Shown here: positions 26,601 to 39,600 of the stretch, one piece after another | How positions within the stretch are numbered: position 1 is the first letter of the stretch | Layout of the letters: every line of letters begins with the position of its first letter | Assembly (NCBI RefSeq): GCF_001039355.2 | Contig: NW_019773616.1 | Coordinates: 1-42,219 of the forward strand | Reading direction: 5' to 3' | Source of the DNA: Lingula anatina | Taxonomy: Eukaryota; Brachiopoda; Lingulata; Lingulida; Lingulidae | DNA: 42,219 bases | The notes under the pieces: model-generated | What the model saw: the letters and a program-made list of their open reading frames with translations, nothing else | Told to the model about the DNA's origin: nothing | Databases searched by the model: none | Translations under genes and position numbers: made by a program

Positions 26601-29600
26601 TCATGATCCAAAGGGTGATTAGCAGTAAGAAGATTTGGTCTTTAAACTTAGTTTGCATGACCACCACTAGGAGTGCTAAAGTCTATAATAAGGGGCAGGG
26701 GGGGGGGGGGCAGGCAAGATATTTCTCTAAAGGTAATATAGTTGATATGTTGCCATGATTGTTTATGCTTGGGTTGTAGAGATAAAAAGCCACCAATCCT
26801 CCAGTTACAAACCTTTTCACAGACAATGTTGTGTGATTTCCTCAGTCTCCTATTCTCTGAGGTCAACCTGTCCGCTGCAGCCTGTAGCTTCTGGATATAC
26901 GACTCCAGCTCCTCTGGGTTGTCCCAAGTGATCTGCACGGAGTCCCCCTTCACTTTGGCTCCTGCCATGGAAAAAATGTACACAAAAAATTAACATAATG
27001 ATAATAATTTAAATGGTACTGGAAGCACTGCACAAAAAATCAGTAATAATAATAATAGCTGTGGTATCATCTATTTTGAAGTTCTCTTAAATTTTTGGAG
27101 ACTGGAGTGACTGAAACTGATAGACACAAGATCAAGACTGGGGGGTGCAAGCTTTAGCAAAATTTAAGGTCTGTTACCAATTGCTGTCACAAAGTTGTAG
27201 AAAATTTGCAAGGGGGATTTTATGATGCAATTTTGCTGCAAACTTATAAGATGGTTTAAGCTGACATATATCATGAATGAATTTGCATGGACAGAGTGAC
27301 ATTGTAACTCAATGAATCTACCGCTGTTAACTTTTTTTTTTATTTAAGTACATATATTTTAGTACAGACAGACAGACAGGCAGGCATAGAGAAAGACAAA
27401 TTGAATTAGTTTTTCTAAAAGGCAAAAAAGTCATACCTGACTTTGGATTTTTGATGATCTTCTCAAAAGCCAGGGCTGACTCCAACATCATGGACTGCTG
27501 GCTTGGGATCATCTGTTGGTCTATGGTGTTGTAGAAATGGGCAACCTGGAGATAGCATCATCATAACAACACTTACTGCATGGTTCAATACTAATTTATA
27601 TTACTGATTAAAATATGTACTCTATTTCAGCACTCTGTTCAACTAAAAACTATAAATCAACATGAGTTTATTTCTTGTAGGTCAACATGAGTTAACTTTT
27701 TGAAGGTCAGCATGCTTGGCCCCATGTATTATCAGCTGAGCCAGGAAAAGTTAAAAATAAGGTAATAAAAAAATGATGAGTGGATTTACAAGAGAAGTCC
27801 ATAAGGAAACATACAAGTTACCTGCTTCAAAATAACAGCATGATGATAGAATTTCTGAGCAGTGGCAGCAGTGTGCTGGATCTTGGCTGGAATGGCAAAC
27901 CCCAGGGATGATAACTGACGCACTTCTCGCAGCAGGGTCACCAGACGTTCACTGTAGTTGACGTGCAGCTTGCCATCTGAATGGGACAGTTCCATTAACT
28001 GGCCACTGGTCTCTAGACTGTTAAAATAATAATAATAAAAATAATAATAGTTCAAAAGTTTCATGGTTCCAAAAACAGAATCATGGTAACATAATAATCT
28101 GTATAAAACATTCATTAGCCACACAAGTTATACTTTAATTATCACACCACTTCTTGTGCAGTGTTCAAAATTTTAAGTTGCATTTACTACAAAAATGTAC
28201 TAAATATTATAAACCCTGTATAGAAAAATAACCAGAAGCACAACCAAGTATCTACCTGAGAGGTTTCCCAGAATCCTCGATCTGTGACTGCATGTCCCGG
28301 GACCACTCATCAAACTGATCCTGACGCCAGCTTCTTAATTCGTCAAGAAGATCGCAGAGATCCTTGCGGAAATTATGAAAGCCTGACAGGTCTCCCAGTA
28401 GTGCCTCGGCAATGATGTTAGTTTCCTCCACCTGAAATAAAACACTGTGCTTGTCATTTGATGTCACTAATTATTCGCATTCTAGTTGGAATGGTGAAGA
28501 TATTAAGTAATTAGTCACCTATAAAGCTGACACTAGTTTTTTTCCCCAATTTCAAGTAATAGTGCTGCTTTTTATTTTCTGAAAACATATCATAAAAAAA
28601 ATGTAAATAAATATTTATCTAATTTGGTGCTGGTCCCTAGACAGAATGACCTCTTCAGTATAATATAAATATGACTGTTGAATATATTGTGTAGTTTTGG
28701 AATAATGCAAAAAAATCCTCTTTGAGTAAAACATATTTTTCATTTTTTGAATGGCACATAAAATAATGTCATATCTGGGATTTTGCTTTGTGAAAAAAAA
28801 ACTACATATTTACCCCCCTAACGCCATCAACATGTAATGTCTACTTTTGACGCCCCTACCCCATTGTTATGTCATGTCACAACCATTGTTATGTCATGTC
28901 ACAACCATTGTTATGTCATGTCACAACCATTGTTAGGTCATGTCACAACCATTGTTATGTCATGTCACAACCATTGTTATGTCATGTCACAACCATTGTT
29001 ATGTCATGTCACAACCACTGTTATGTCATGTCACAACCATTGTTATGTCATGTCACAACCATTGTTAGGTCATGTCACAACCAGCCATAGACATGTGACT
29101 TCTAATCATTGATGAAAATCCATCATCCTAGTGTTGTGTAATCGATATAATATTAAACTGGTTTTATCTACATAATTTGAGGAAAGAGAAAACATTCATC
29201 AATTTTCACAAAGAGTAAACCCCCAAGTAAAATATCTTTTTTGTTTCTTCACAATGAATTTCAGTAATGTTCATATCCAAAAATAAAATCAGAATGTTTT
29301 ATTCACTGTAACTTGAATTAAATACAATTTGGTTTCAAGAGATTGCAATTCAAAAATATTTAAATAAAGAAATTAAGTTGTACAAAGTACATAACTTGCC
29401 AAATTTTGACAATATAAAAATGAACATACTGCCCCAGTAAAAACAATATTTCTATACCAAGACTGTGTAACTGCCATAAAATGCCACCAAATTATATAGA
29501 TCTATATTTAATTATTCCGCCCCTATTCCCTTCAACCCAGCATCACAATCAAGGTTTTAAATCTCCACTCAACAAGAAAATTACTTGGGGCATGCAACTT

Positions 29601-32600
29601 TTGATTGAAAATACAGATATATCTCATTTAGATAGCGGGATAAACCATTAACCTGTCAGTAGTAGAAACAAAGGTTTGTTTCTTTCAGAAAGGTGAAATT
29701 AATGAGAATTCCCTTTAAAGCCCTGAGATATTCTACAGAAAGCTTATAATTACGTATGCAGAAGAGACAGAAATACCAGGAGATCCAAGTACTAACACTC
29801 TCATTGTTCTAGCAGTAGATGCACATGTGTTACTCTTATATAGTACATATTATATATATATAGTGACCAAAATTTTCACTGCACTGGACCTGGGTGAAAT
29901 TCTTTAGCAATATATTTCAGCATAAAGAAGATGGTTAGTTACGCAAAAAGTGTCTGTGCTTGGATTATTCTTTTCCTCATGGGATACGTCCTTTTTGCTT
30001 TCACCAGGATCAAACAAGAACCCTTGTTTAGACCTCTACCGTAAGTAGTATGCATTTTTCATTTATTTCTTTAACTTGTGTATTATTTTCCAAAACAAAT
30101 TTATAGCAAACAGCCTCTGCAGATTTTAGCATAAAAGCAATAAAAAGCAAGAAAAATGTTTTAAAAATAAAATTTGAGTATTCAAACAGCATTTTACATT
30201 TGTTTTAATGAAGAAACTAGTTCTTGACCCATCACTGTTTTAATTTGGGCAACTAAACAGCATGAATAATTATCACTCTACATATGCTGGGTTACACAGA
30301 CATCATTCAGATATAATTTATTGAAAAATCTACCTGAATTTTCAGACAAATTTCTCCCTATGTATTCCAAGGCGCAAATCAGGAACTTACAGCAAGCATT
30401 CATCACCCTTTAAAGAAGGCACCCAAAACTGTAAGCGTAGACTACAAAACAGAGTTATCCAAACTCACTGATGAAAAGTTTACTAAGACAGTGGATACAT
30501 CACAGATACTTTTCAGACCTATGTCAGAGGAGCAAGCAGATGACACCACCGACTCCACTCCAAGCCAACAACAATACTGCCTAAGCAGTCTAAAGAAGCG
30601 GTCTATAGTCCCGTGGAATAAGCACAGTAAAAGCTGTATCCCTAAAAGACATGTTGTTTTTCTCAAAGTGAAGAAATGTGGCAGCACAACTCTATCAAGT
30701 GTTATTCTAAGATATGGTCTGCACAATAATTTGAAAGTTGCTCTCCCAACTAGCCACTCAGGGAGCAATTTGGACATACGGTCTCTGTTAGATAGATACG
30801 CCGCTGATCATAAAAAGTTTGACATTATGGCCAACCATGCAGTCTATAATCCAAGGCAAATCCACCAGCTAACTCCAGGGGACACTTTCTTCATTGGGAT
30901 TCTGAGAGAACCTCTTGATCAATTTAAATCAGCTTATAACTTTAACCATGTGGCTGGTCGTATGCACCTTGAAGGTAAAAATCAACTGAAAAATCTCTTC
31001 AAACATTATCCCAAATGGGTGCATGATCACAGCAACAGTATGAGTCGTTATTTGGGGTTGAAGATATTTACAAAGGAAGCAACTCGAAGCTTCATACAGA
31101 AGCTGGAAAAAGATGTCCACTTTTTTGTAATTTTAGAACAATTTGATGAATGCTTGATCCTACTGAAGAGATTGTTGTGTTGGGAGTTTTATAATATTGT
31201 TTACACAGTTTTTAAAAATGGCACACAATATTCTGAGGACTATATTAAAAACATCAGAGATAACATGGATCCTTATGTTGTTCAAAGCCATCGGAAACGT
31301 AGTCAAGCAGACTATATTTTGTATGATTATTATAAAAACAAACTTGCCAAGCTTTTACAGGAACAAGATTCTGATTTCTACCAAGAAGTGGACTACTTCA
31401 AGGCTTTGAAGAAGAAAATAAGTGAATTCTGTCAGAGAAATCCACCAAAATCCATTGGTATACCCCCTTCAAAATGGGGTGATGGGTTTACAATTTTTTG
31501 TCCATGGGTGACTCTCTCACATGGCAACCTGATGCAGTTATTCAAACTGCAAGAAAAAGAAATATCTTCCATTTCTATCAATTCTCGGATAAAAATAGTT
31601 CAGTGTAGCTAGAGCTTCAGAAATGTCTAAATGAATATTTTCAAACAGTAAAAAAACCTAACACACAGGACTGAACCAAATAATATATTATTATTATTAT
31701 CATTATTATTAACAGTATATTGAGCTATTAGTGGCTCACTATCATAAAACTGTGGATTGGATATATTTATCACCCGTCATTGTTCATATTTTGTCCTGAG
31801 GTAAAGGCTGCAAACCAACTGATCAACTTAAGTTTATGTATTACAACAGTTAATATGAAGTATAAAGGACTATTTAAAGTTATCTTGACTCTACTAGTAA
31901 ATATATAAATATAATAATTAGGAAAACATGGGACTGTGATATTGTTTTTTAAATACAATAAGGTTATTTAGTTTATTTCTATAATGAAGCCATCATTGTT
32001 AATGTGTAAAGAGATGGAAGAACATCTAAACTGCAGCATTCAAGGAAAACCATGAGTGTGAAGCAGACAGCTATAATATTAATGAAAATGGTGTAGATAG
32101 AATCATGGAAGAAGAAGAATCATAGACAATTGCTGCTGTATGTTGAGGAAAAAGTTAATCTTTACTGGTGAAATGACAACTAAGTGTAGGTGTTTCATTT
32201 TGATACTTCATCCTTCAAGGATAATGTCTACCTGAACATTCATGTTATAAAAATAAATGCATTAACTGGGTCATTAATTTTTTTTACAGTTTCCTTAAAA
32301 GAATAAAAAAAACTTTTGAACAACTTTTGAATTTGAACATAGTTTCACATGTTCACTCTGAATTTCTTTTTTAAATATTCCCTAAAAAACTTCTACATCA
32401 GAAAAAGTTCTTTGTGCCTGACATATCAGAGACATCAGCACCAATCAATTAAAGCTCATTATACATGTGTAATGACAAACAAAATGTGCTCACTTTACCA
32501 GAACAAACTTTCTGTAATGTAAGTATGGAAAAGTCTTTGTATTTGGGTGCAGAAAATCAATTTCAGGTAGAGAATCTATAGTTCATTTACACCTGTCCAG

Positions 32601-33600
32601 CTTGCACAGTCCTGTGCTTACCTGTGTGAACAAGAATAATGCAGACAGGATGGAACTGTCATCTTAAAACTTGCCATCTTAAAAATTGTAAATATATTGT
32701 TCTGCTCCCACAAGACAAAAGGAACCAAAGAAATTTGAAAGATTCTAGAAGTTTTTACCAAGTAAAATGTAAGTATATTATAATACATTTGTTCTATTTC
32801 CAACACTGCCCATACAATCACTATATCAGAGGTGCACTTCAGTACAATATACATGTCAATTATGCAAGCGTTCATGGAATTATGCATATTTGTGGTGAAG
32901 AAATTTCCTTGCATTTGAGAAAAAAAGGAGAGGAGGCAGTTTAAGTTTGATATTAATTTTTATATATTTCATCGCCATTTCCACAAAAATGTGAAAGCAC
33001 CATTTTTACGATTATTTATGTTCAAGTGATGTAGACAGTACATTATGTCTTGTAAATGTCACTATAAAACAACATTAAACAGTCTTTTTGCCTCTCTTAA
33101 GCTATTTTTGCCATGCAATTTTTTTAGTTAGGTTTGAAAATTTACATGTATAAGTTGTTTTGTTGATATAATATACTAATGTCCACACAGTACAATAAAC
33201 TGGCAAAATGGAGCCATACTTTTATATTCAAACAACTCTTACAGTTTCATTCCAAGCTTGACCAAGCATGAAGCCCTAACCACCTTAATTGGTTGATTCA
33301 GCATTTACATTCTATTACAGATGAATACTAAGTTAACGTAACTGACTGAGACTTTCTTATATATACTGTAATTGTATGCTCTTTTAAGTACAAACAGAAT
33401 GGCTACTTGTGTGAAAGGCATTGCCTACGTTTCGACTGTGTTCGTCATTGGATTTGTCCTGTATGGCCTGACAGGGACCCTTCAAAAACCAGCATGGCAC
33501 GCTCCCATGTTGTAAGTACATGCACACTCGTGGTAAATGTTTAGAAACTGTCTAGTGAGCCAATAAATTTAATAGAACATGTTTTTAGTGCTCAATAAAC

Positions 33601-33635
<35 letters not shown>

Positions 33636-36600
33636 GCACTTGTTCTGCTTATCACTTTCTCAGCAAACCTACCTCACCATATAACAATGTCAATTATCAA
33701 ATTCTAGAACTTAAACATTAATTTGCCAAGGTCAATAATCAAGGACTCCTGTAACAATTTCTCTGAGTTTCCTTTTAATTCTCTTAAACTAAGTTTATCT
33801 AAAAAATATCTTAACAAAAAGAACCTTACTTTTCAGCAAGACTAAAATGGTGCAATCTATTGCTGAAGGAGCAATGGGGAAACTTGGGGCAAACAACTCA
33901 CTTCAAAATGGAATTACCAATTCTGATAAAGATGACTATAAAACAGTGTCACCCAAAGTCACTGATGACAAGTCAGCTAAGATGTGGGAAGTGCTGCAGC
34001 TTCTTTACAACCCTACAAAAAAGGGACAACTTTCAGAGGAGCAAGCAGAAGACTCCACTCCAAGCCAACAACAATACTGCCTCAGAGATCTCAAGAAGTC
34101 TCTAGTCCCATGGAATAAACACAGTAAAAGCTGCATCCCTAAAAGACATGTTGTTTTTCTCAAAGTGAAGAAATGTGGCAGCACAACTCTATCAAGTATT
34201 ATTCTAAGATATGGTCTCTACAATAATCTGAAAGTTGCAATCCCAGTAGGAATGAAAGGGGTTGAGTTAAACTTTAAGACTCTCTTAAAAAAATATGCCA
34301 CTGATCATGAAAAGTTTGACATCATGGCCAACCATGCAGTCTATCATCCAAGGCAAATCCACCAGCTAACTCCAGAGGACACTTTCTTCATTGGAATTCT
34401 GAGAGAACCTCTTGATCAATTTAAATCAGCTTATAACTTTAATCATGTGGCCAAGCGTATGCAGCTGAAGGGTAGATATCAACTGAATATTTTCTTTAAA
34501 CAGTTTCCTAAAAAAATGCTTGACTATACAAACAGCATGTGTCGTTACTTGGGCTTGAAGAATTTCACAAAAGAAGCAACTCAAAACTTCATACAGAAAC
34601 TAGAAAACGATATCCACTTTTTTGTAATTTTGGAACAATTTGATGAATGCTTGATCCTACTGAAGAGATTGTTGTGTTGGGAGTTTTACAATATTGTCTT
34701 TACAGTTTTTAAAAATGGCACACAATATTCTGAGGACTATATTAAAAACATCAAAGATAACATGGATCCTTATGTTGTTCAAAGCCATCGGAAACTTAGT
34801 CAAGCAGACTATATTCTGTATGATTATTATAAAAACAAACTTGCCAGGCTTTTACAGGAACAAGATTCTGATTTCTACCAAGAAGTGGACTACTTCAAGG
34901 CTTTGAAGAAGAAAATAAGTGAATTCTGTCAGAGAAATCCAACAAAATCCATTGATATACCCCTTTCAAAATGGGGTGATGGGTTTACAATTTTTTGTCC
35001 ATGGGTGACTCTCTCACATGGCAACCTGATGCAGTTATTCAAACTGCAAGAAAAAGAAATATCTTCCACTACTATCAAATCTGGGATGAGAATAGTTCAG
35101 TGTAGCTAACAGCTTCAGAAACACAGAAATAAACTTCACACACAAACAAGAAAAAAATTTTTTAAAAACATTTTTAAAAATGTTTTTTACTTTTTTAAAC
35201 AAACAAAAGCTTTTATCATACTAAGCCAAATAATACGATATTTAATAGAAATTCAATATAAAATCAGTACTCCTATATTTATGAGATCATTTCAAGGGTG
35301 ACATAAAATTTGTAACATAGCACAGTTTAAACATTATGTAACACAAATGTACTCAATTATATTATCACATGATGAACAAAAAGTTGATTCTGATGTATGG
35401 ATGAGACCCTCCCTATCTTTTATTAGATATCAATTTACTATTTCCCATGCATATTAAGTTTTGACTGTAGCAGGGTTATTGACTGGCAGACGAGGGAGAG
35501 AGTAAGTTGGAGAGATTTCCATGCACAGTGTTCTTGTAAACTTGGTTTTGTGGTTGACCTGCATTTCTCTTTACACCAACATAGAGTTTACGGCCCTGGA
35601 TATAAAATCTGAGTTCTACCCTCCTTAAAATATCTGAAGTGTTCATTACAATGAACCATTGGTGAGCATCCCGAATACAACATGTTGTGTTACAGTTGAA
35701 TTCTGTGGTGCTCTCATGTGCTGTATCACACACTAAATATGTGATCCTTTGAGTTTTAGTCAGCAACCTCGCATCATCATCAAATCGTAATTACTACCAC
35801 TGTTCAGATGAAATTAACCCTCATGGTTGTCATTTACACCTGCAGACCATTGTGCAACAAGAACCATCATTGTCCTGTTACCTGTATCCACTACCACAGA
35901 AAATGACAACAATAAAAACACCTTGGAAATCATTACACTGGTTTGTTATGAAATTAACAGTACCATGGTTACTGTTACCATGGTTACTTTAGGATTGGAA
36001 ATCTTCTCTGAATGAAAATGCTCTATTATTCTGATACTCCAAATGTCAGTCCCTAAGACCTGAATTAATTTCACTATTTATCATTAATCACATATACACT
36101 TTATTTAAAAAAGGTACACATTAAATGATGATAAGGGCGAAGAAGATAATATGCAAATTTTGATATAAAAATACCCTTCCCCCAGTTTGTTCTTCAAATA
36201 AATTAAAGTATTCAAATATATTTTCATCAATAAGCAAATAATATTGAATCAGCTGAAATCCAAATTTATCTATTGAGATTCAATTCTGATGAATCAAGGT
36301 GTCACTACTGTTTCAGTAATGGCCATACACCCAGCCTGCACACACCTGCTGAGTTGGTTTCATGTGTGGGCAACTTATAGTGACACATACTTAATTATTG
36401 TCAGTCTTGGTTCCCCTTAGGGCAGAATTTCTCTTGGCCAAACTGAATGGCTAATTATAATGGCAAAATCAAATTTTTGAAATAAATTAATGGCAAATTG
36501 AATGCAATAAAAATAGTTTTATTGTCATCGCCTTGTCTAAATCAAAAGACAAATTTAATTTGAATGTGCTTATGAGAGAATAGCATAATGAGGTGTCCAG

Positions 36601-39600
36601 CTTTCGTGTGGGTCCCCTAGTCTAAGAAACTCCATGCCGTGGAGCTAGTCTAAGAGCAACAACAGACAATAATTAATGTGGATAAAACATATACTATAGA
36701 TAAACATTGTTTCTTTAAAATCAACAAAAATAACACAGTAATGACTCAATCTTTTCAATGGGGAAAATTGTGAACTTTAAGCATACTGTATTTCTTTGAG
36801 TCACTAATTCACAAAATTACAACATTTCCATTGAGGTTCACTGTATTCTGTAAAAGCCTCACAATGAGTCCAAGATTATGCATCTGTGGGATCTGAAATT
36901 TCCCCCCAATGAAAAGATGGAGTCATTACCGTAATGAATGTGACAAAGAATCTTACTTACCTTTGCCTCCAGCTGTCTGACCCACACAATACAGTTGACA
37001 ACCTCAGGCATGTTCTTTCCCTTGGGTGGGGCCTTGTCTCCTGATGTCCTCTGGGTGAAGTCATCCCTGATTTGCTTGATAAACACTGTCAATTGACCTA
37101 GCAGGGTCTCCCTGTAAGAATTCATATTGTTTTATTACACTGCTTTGATGATTTTTTAAAGAAAGATTCTCAAGAGTTTTAATGTGGTGTATAAAACTGA
37201 TTTTTGGTAATATTTTTGATTGGGGCTGGTTAGAAGTCAGCCTATAAAATATTTAATAAAAGAAAAAACCCTCCACAACATATTTCAAATCAAGTAGGAG
37301 GTTAAATAAAGCATATCACATTATTAAAACTGAAGTATACAATTATATAACTTGCAAACTCCACAAAATTGAGGAACTCATTAGTGTTGATTATAAATTA
37401 ATGACTCGATACTTTTTTTAACCCAATGAATACTTAAAGCCTTTGTATGAAAGATAATGACTATAAAGATATATTTAAATAGTTAAGCTATATGTAGCAA
37501 ATTAAAGTAGCAACATTCTAATAGTCTGACTTGAGTTTTTCTCGTGATTACCTCTCTGCCACCATTTCTTTACTGATGCTTGGTCTCTTGATCAGTTCCT
37601 TGTATCTCTGGAACTCTCTCAGTAACTGAGGATGAAATAGATCAAATTATTGCTATCTTTTTATCATTTTTTTTTTTATTTTACTATTATTTTATTTATT
37701 TTTTTTTTTGGGGGGGGGGGTGCAAATAGTGGCTGCATAGCTACAGAGCCCCCACCCAAAGTATCAAACACAAACTCTTGAAAAATAAGCCATGAGGACA
37801 AAGCAATAAAATTATCCAGTATATAACAGTGACATGAGGGCCAGGGCATCTTGTTTCAAATTTGACAGTTCTATTTCAATTACTTGTTTTTTTATGTTCA
37901 CATGTGACAAACAGACAAATAAACTTGTGATTAAAAACCCATGTAACTTGATAAATAAAACAAAAGTAACTATCCTTAAAAGACCCTGGTAATAAAATGA
38001 CAATGCTGAAGTATTTCACAGCCATACTTCCGGAAATATTAGTGACATATGATACGGTGTAAATTTTTGTTGCTTGACAATGTGTAATAAGCTTTGGGTT
38101 TTACACTTTTTTTTTGTTTTTGCATGTATTTTTAATTTTTGTTGTGCAAAAACCAATTTGACAACTGAAAAAAAGCTAATCATTCTCAAATGAGTTACAC
38201 ACAAATGCATACCTGCTGAGAGTTAGCTTGCATGCTACGAAACTGTGACCTCAGCTTCCCAGCAATCCTCTGTTCTGCTGGCGCCATAGCTCTCTCGTAC
38301 TGTGCCACGGCAGCTTTCCATAATGGCTGAGTATATGGGTTGTACTGCAGGGGGTTCAGCCCAGCAAAAGAACTGAATGCAGCTGCTGTACGGAGTTCCT
38401 CTTGCTCTTGAGGAGAGAGAAGACGGACAAGCTGTTCATGCACTGTACGAAGTGTAGTAATCTGAAATAAGTCAATAGAATTAGATTATATGGAATTTTG
38501 GAAGTTATATTCATTATTTGTTTTGTTTTTTAATTTAAACATATCTGCAAAACTGAATCACATAACTTCATTTTTATATACAGAACTGAAAAAATCAAAA
38601 AAGGGCATTTCTACATTCAATTTTTTTCAAAAATAGTAAACAAAAAACAATAATTTTCCTTTAATTTTGTCTTTAACACAAAATAAAAAGATTCAATCCC
38701 CAGAAAAAAAGGAGAAAATTCCCAAACCTGTATGGAGAAGTCGAGTATCACAACTGTTCTTATTCTAAAAGTACATTCAAGAAGCACCAACCCACCTCCT
38801 CCAGTCTGGCAGCCAGCTGGGTAAGATTCTCTGGAACAAACTTGTCGCCTTTCCAGGGATGGGGACCATAACGTTTCCAAAACTGCACTGTCAGAGTTTC
38901 ACATGCCGATGTCCAGCGCTCACAGACAGACAATCCAGCTCTTAGTTTCTCTTTGACTTTACTGAACTGCCCCTTCCATATATCCTCTTGAGCCAGTTTT
39001 CTTTGAATGTAACGCCCAAGTGCCCCTCCTATTAATGGTTACCATTAGACAAAAATAATATTATCATTATCTTATTATTTCAATACTGATGTGCTGACTT
39101 GTAATGACTTGTTAAGTGTAAGAGTATATCTAGGGAAATTATTTCCAAGGGTTCTTAACTTGTGAAAACAATGTTCAATGCTTAAATCAATAGTTTCTTT
39201 GAATAGCAGTTTTGATTCTAGTAATTAATACATATTCAATATAATTCTTGTACTTGAATTGACAAAATGATTTTTAACATGAAATCACATGGCAAAATAT
39301 ATAATAAAACAGCAGAAAAAACAAAAACATAGATGGCGACCCTTACCAATGACATCCATGAGGTGCCTCATCCTTGACTCTTTATATGGAGGATCATGCT
39401 CCGTCTGCTTCCAAACTTCATCCAATGTGTCCTGGGTCAGCTCAACCAACTCAAGACACTCAGGTAATGCCATGGAATCAAGGCTGGCAAAGTCCTTGGA
39501 GATTGGTTGAAACATTTCCTAAGATGTAAAAAAAAATTGAGACCATTTATTTACAAAGAAATCTAAACATGAAAATATGAATACTATATTAATTAAAAAG

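Larger units (their letters stand above)
28432..36960 (-). other. DYNC2H1 intron 9, host of two nested genes
   Basis: This intron runs between the exon 9 donor (just below 36961) and the exon 10 acceptor (just above 28431), about 8.5 kb, against roughly 70-1900 bp for every other intron here. It contains the ten-copy 22-bp minisatellite and two Gal3st-like genes on the opposite strand. The stretches 29081-29930, 31613-33398 and 35110-36960 are AT-rich; beyond the items listed separately I see no gene in them. Confidence 0.9.

Noticed and set aside
28837-29112. Plus-strand open frame with repeating [10 protein letters not shown]-like residues
   Set aside because: It is translation of the 22-bp minisatellite; the same sequence is open in more than one frame.
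30491-30493. GTG as the start of sulfotransferase copy A
   Set aside because: Animals start at ATG here: an upstream exon with an ATG, a membrane anchor and a phase-matched intron joins in frame at 30346, as in copy B.
36617-36655. Short hairpin CTCCATGCCGTGGAG flanked by CTAGTCTAAG repeats, considered as a tRNA-like or mobile fragment
   Set aside because: The stem is only about five base pairs, and there is no tRNA box A/B arrangement or terminal repeat.
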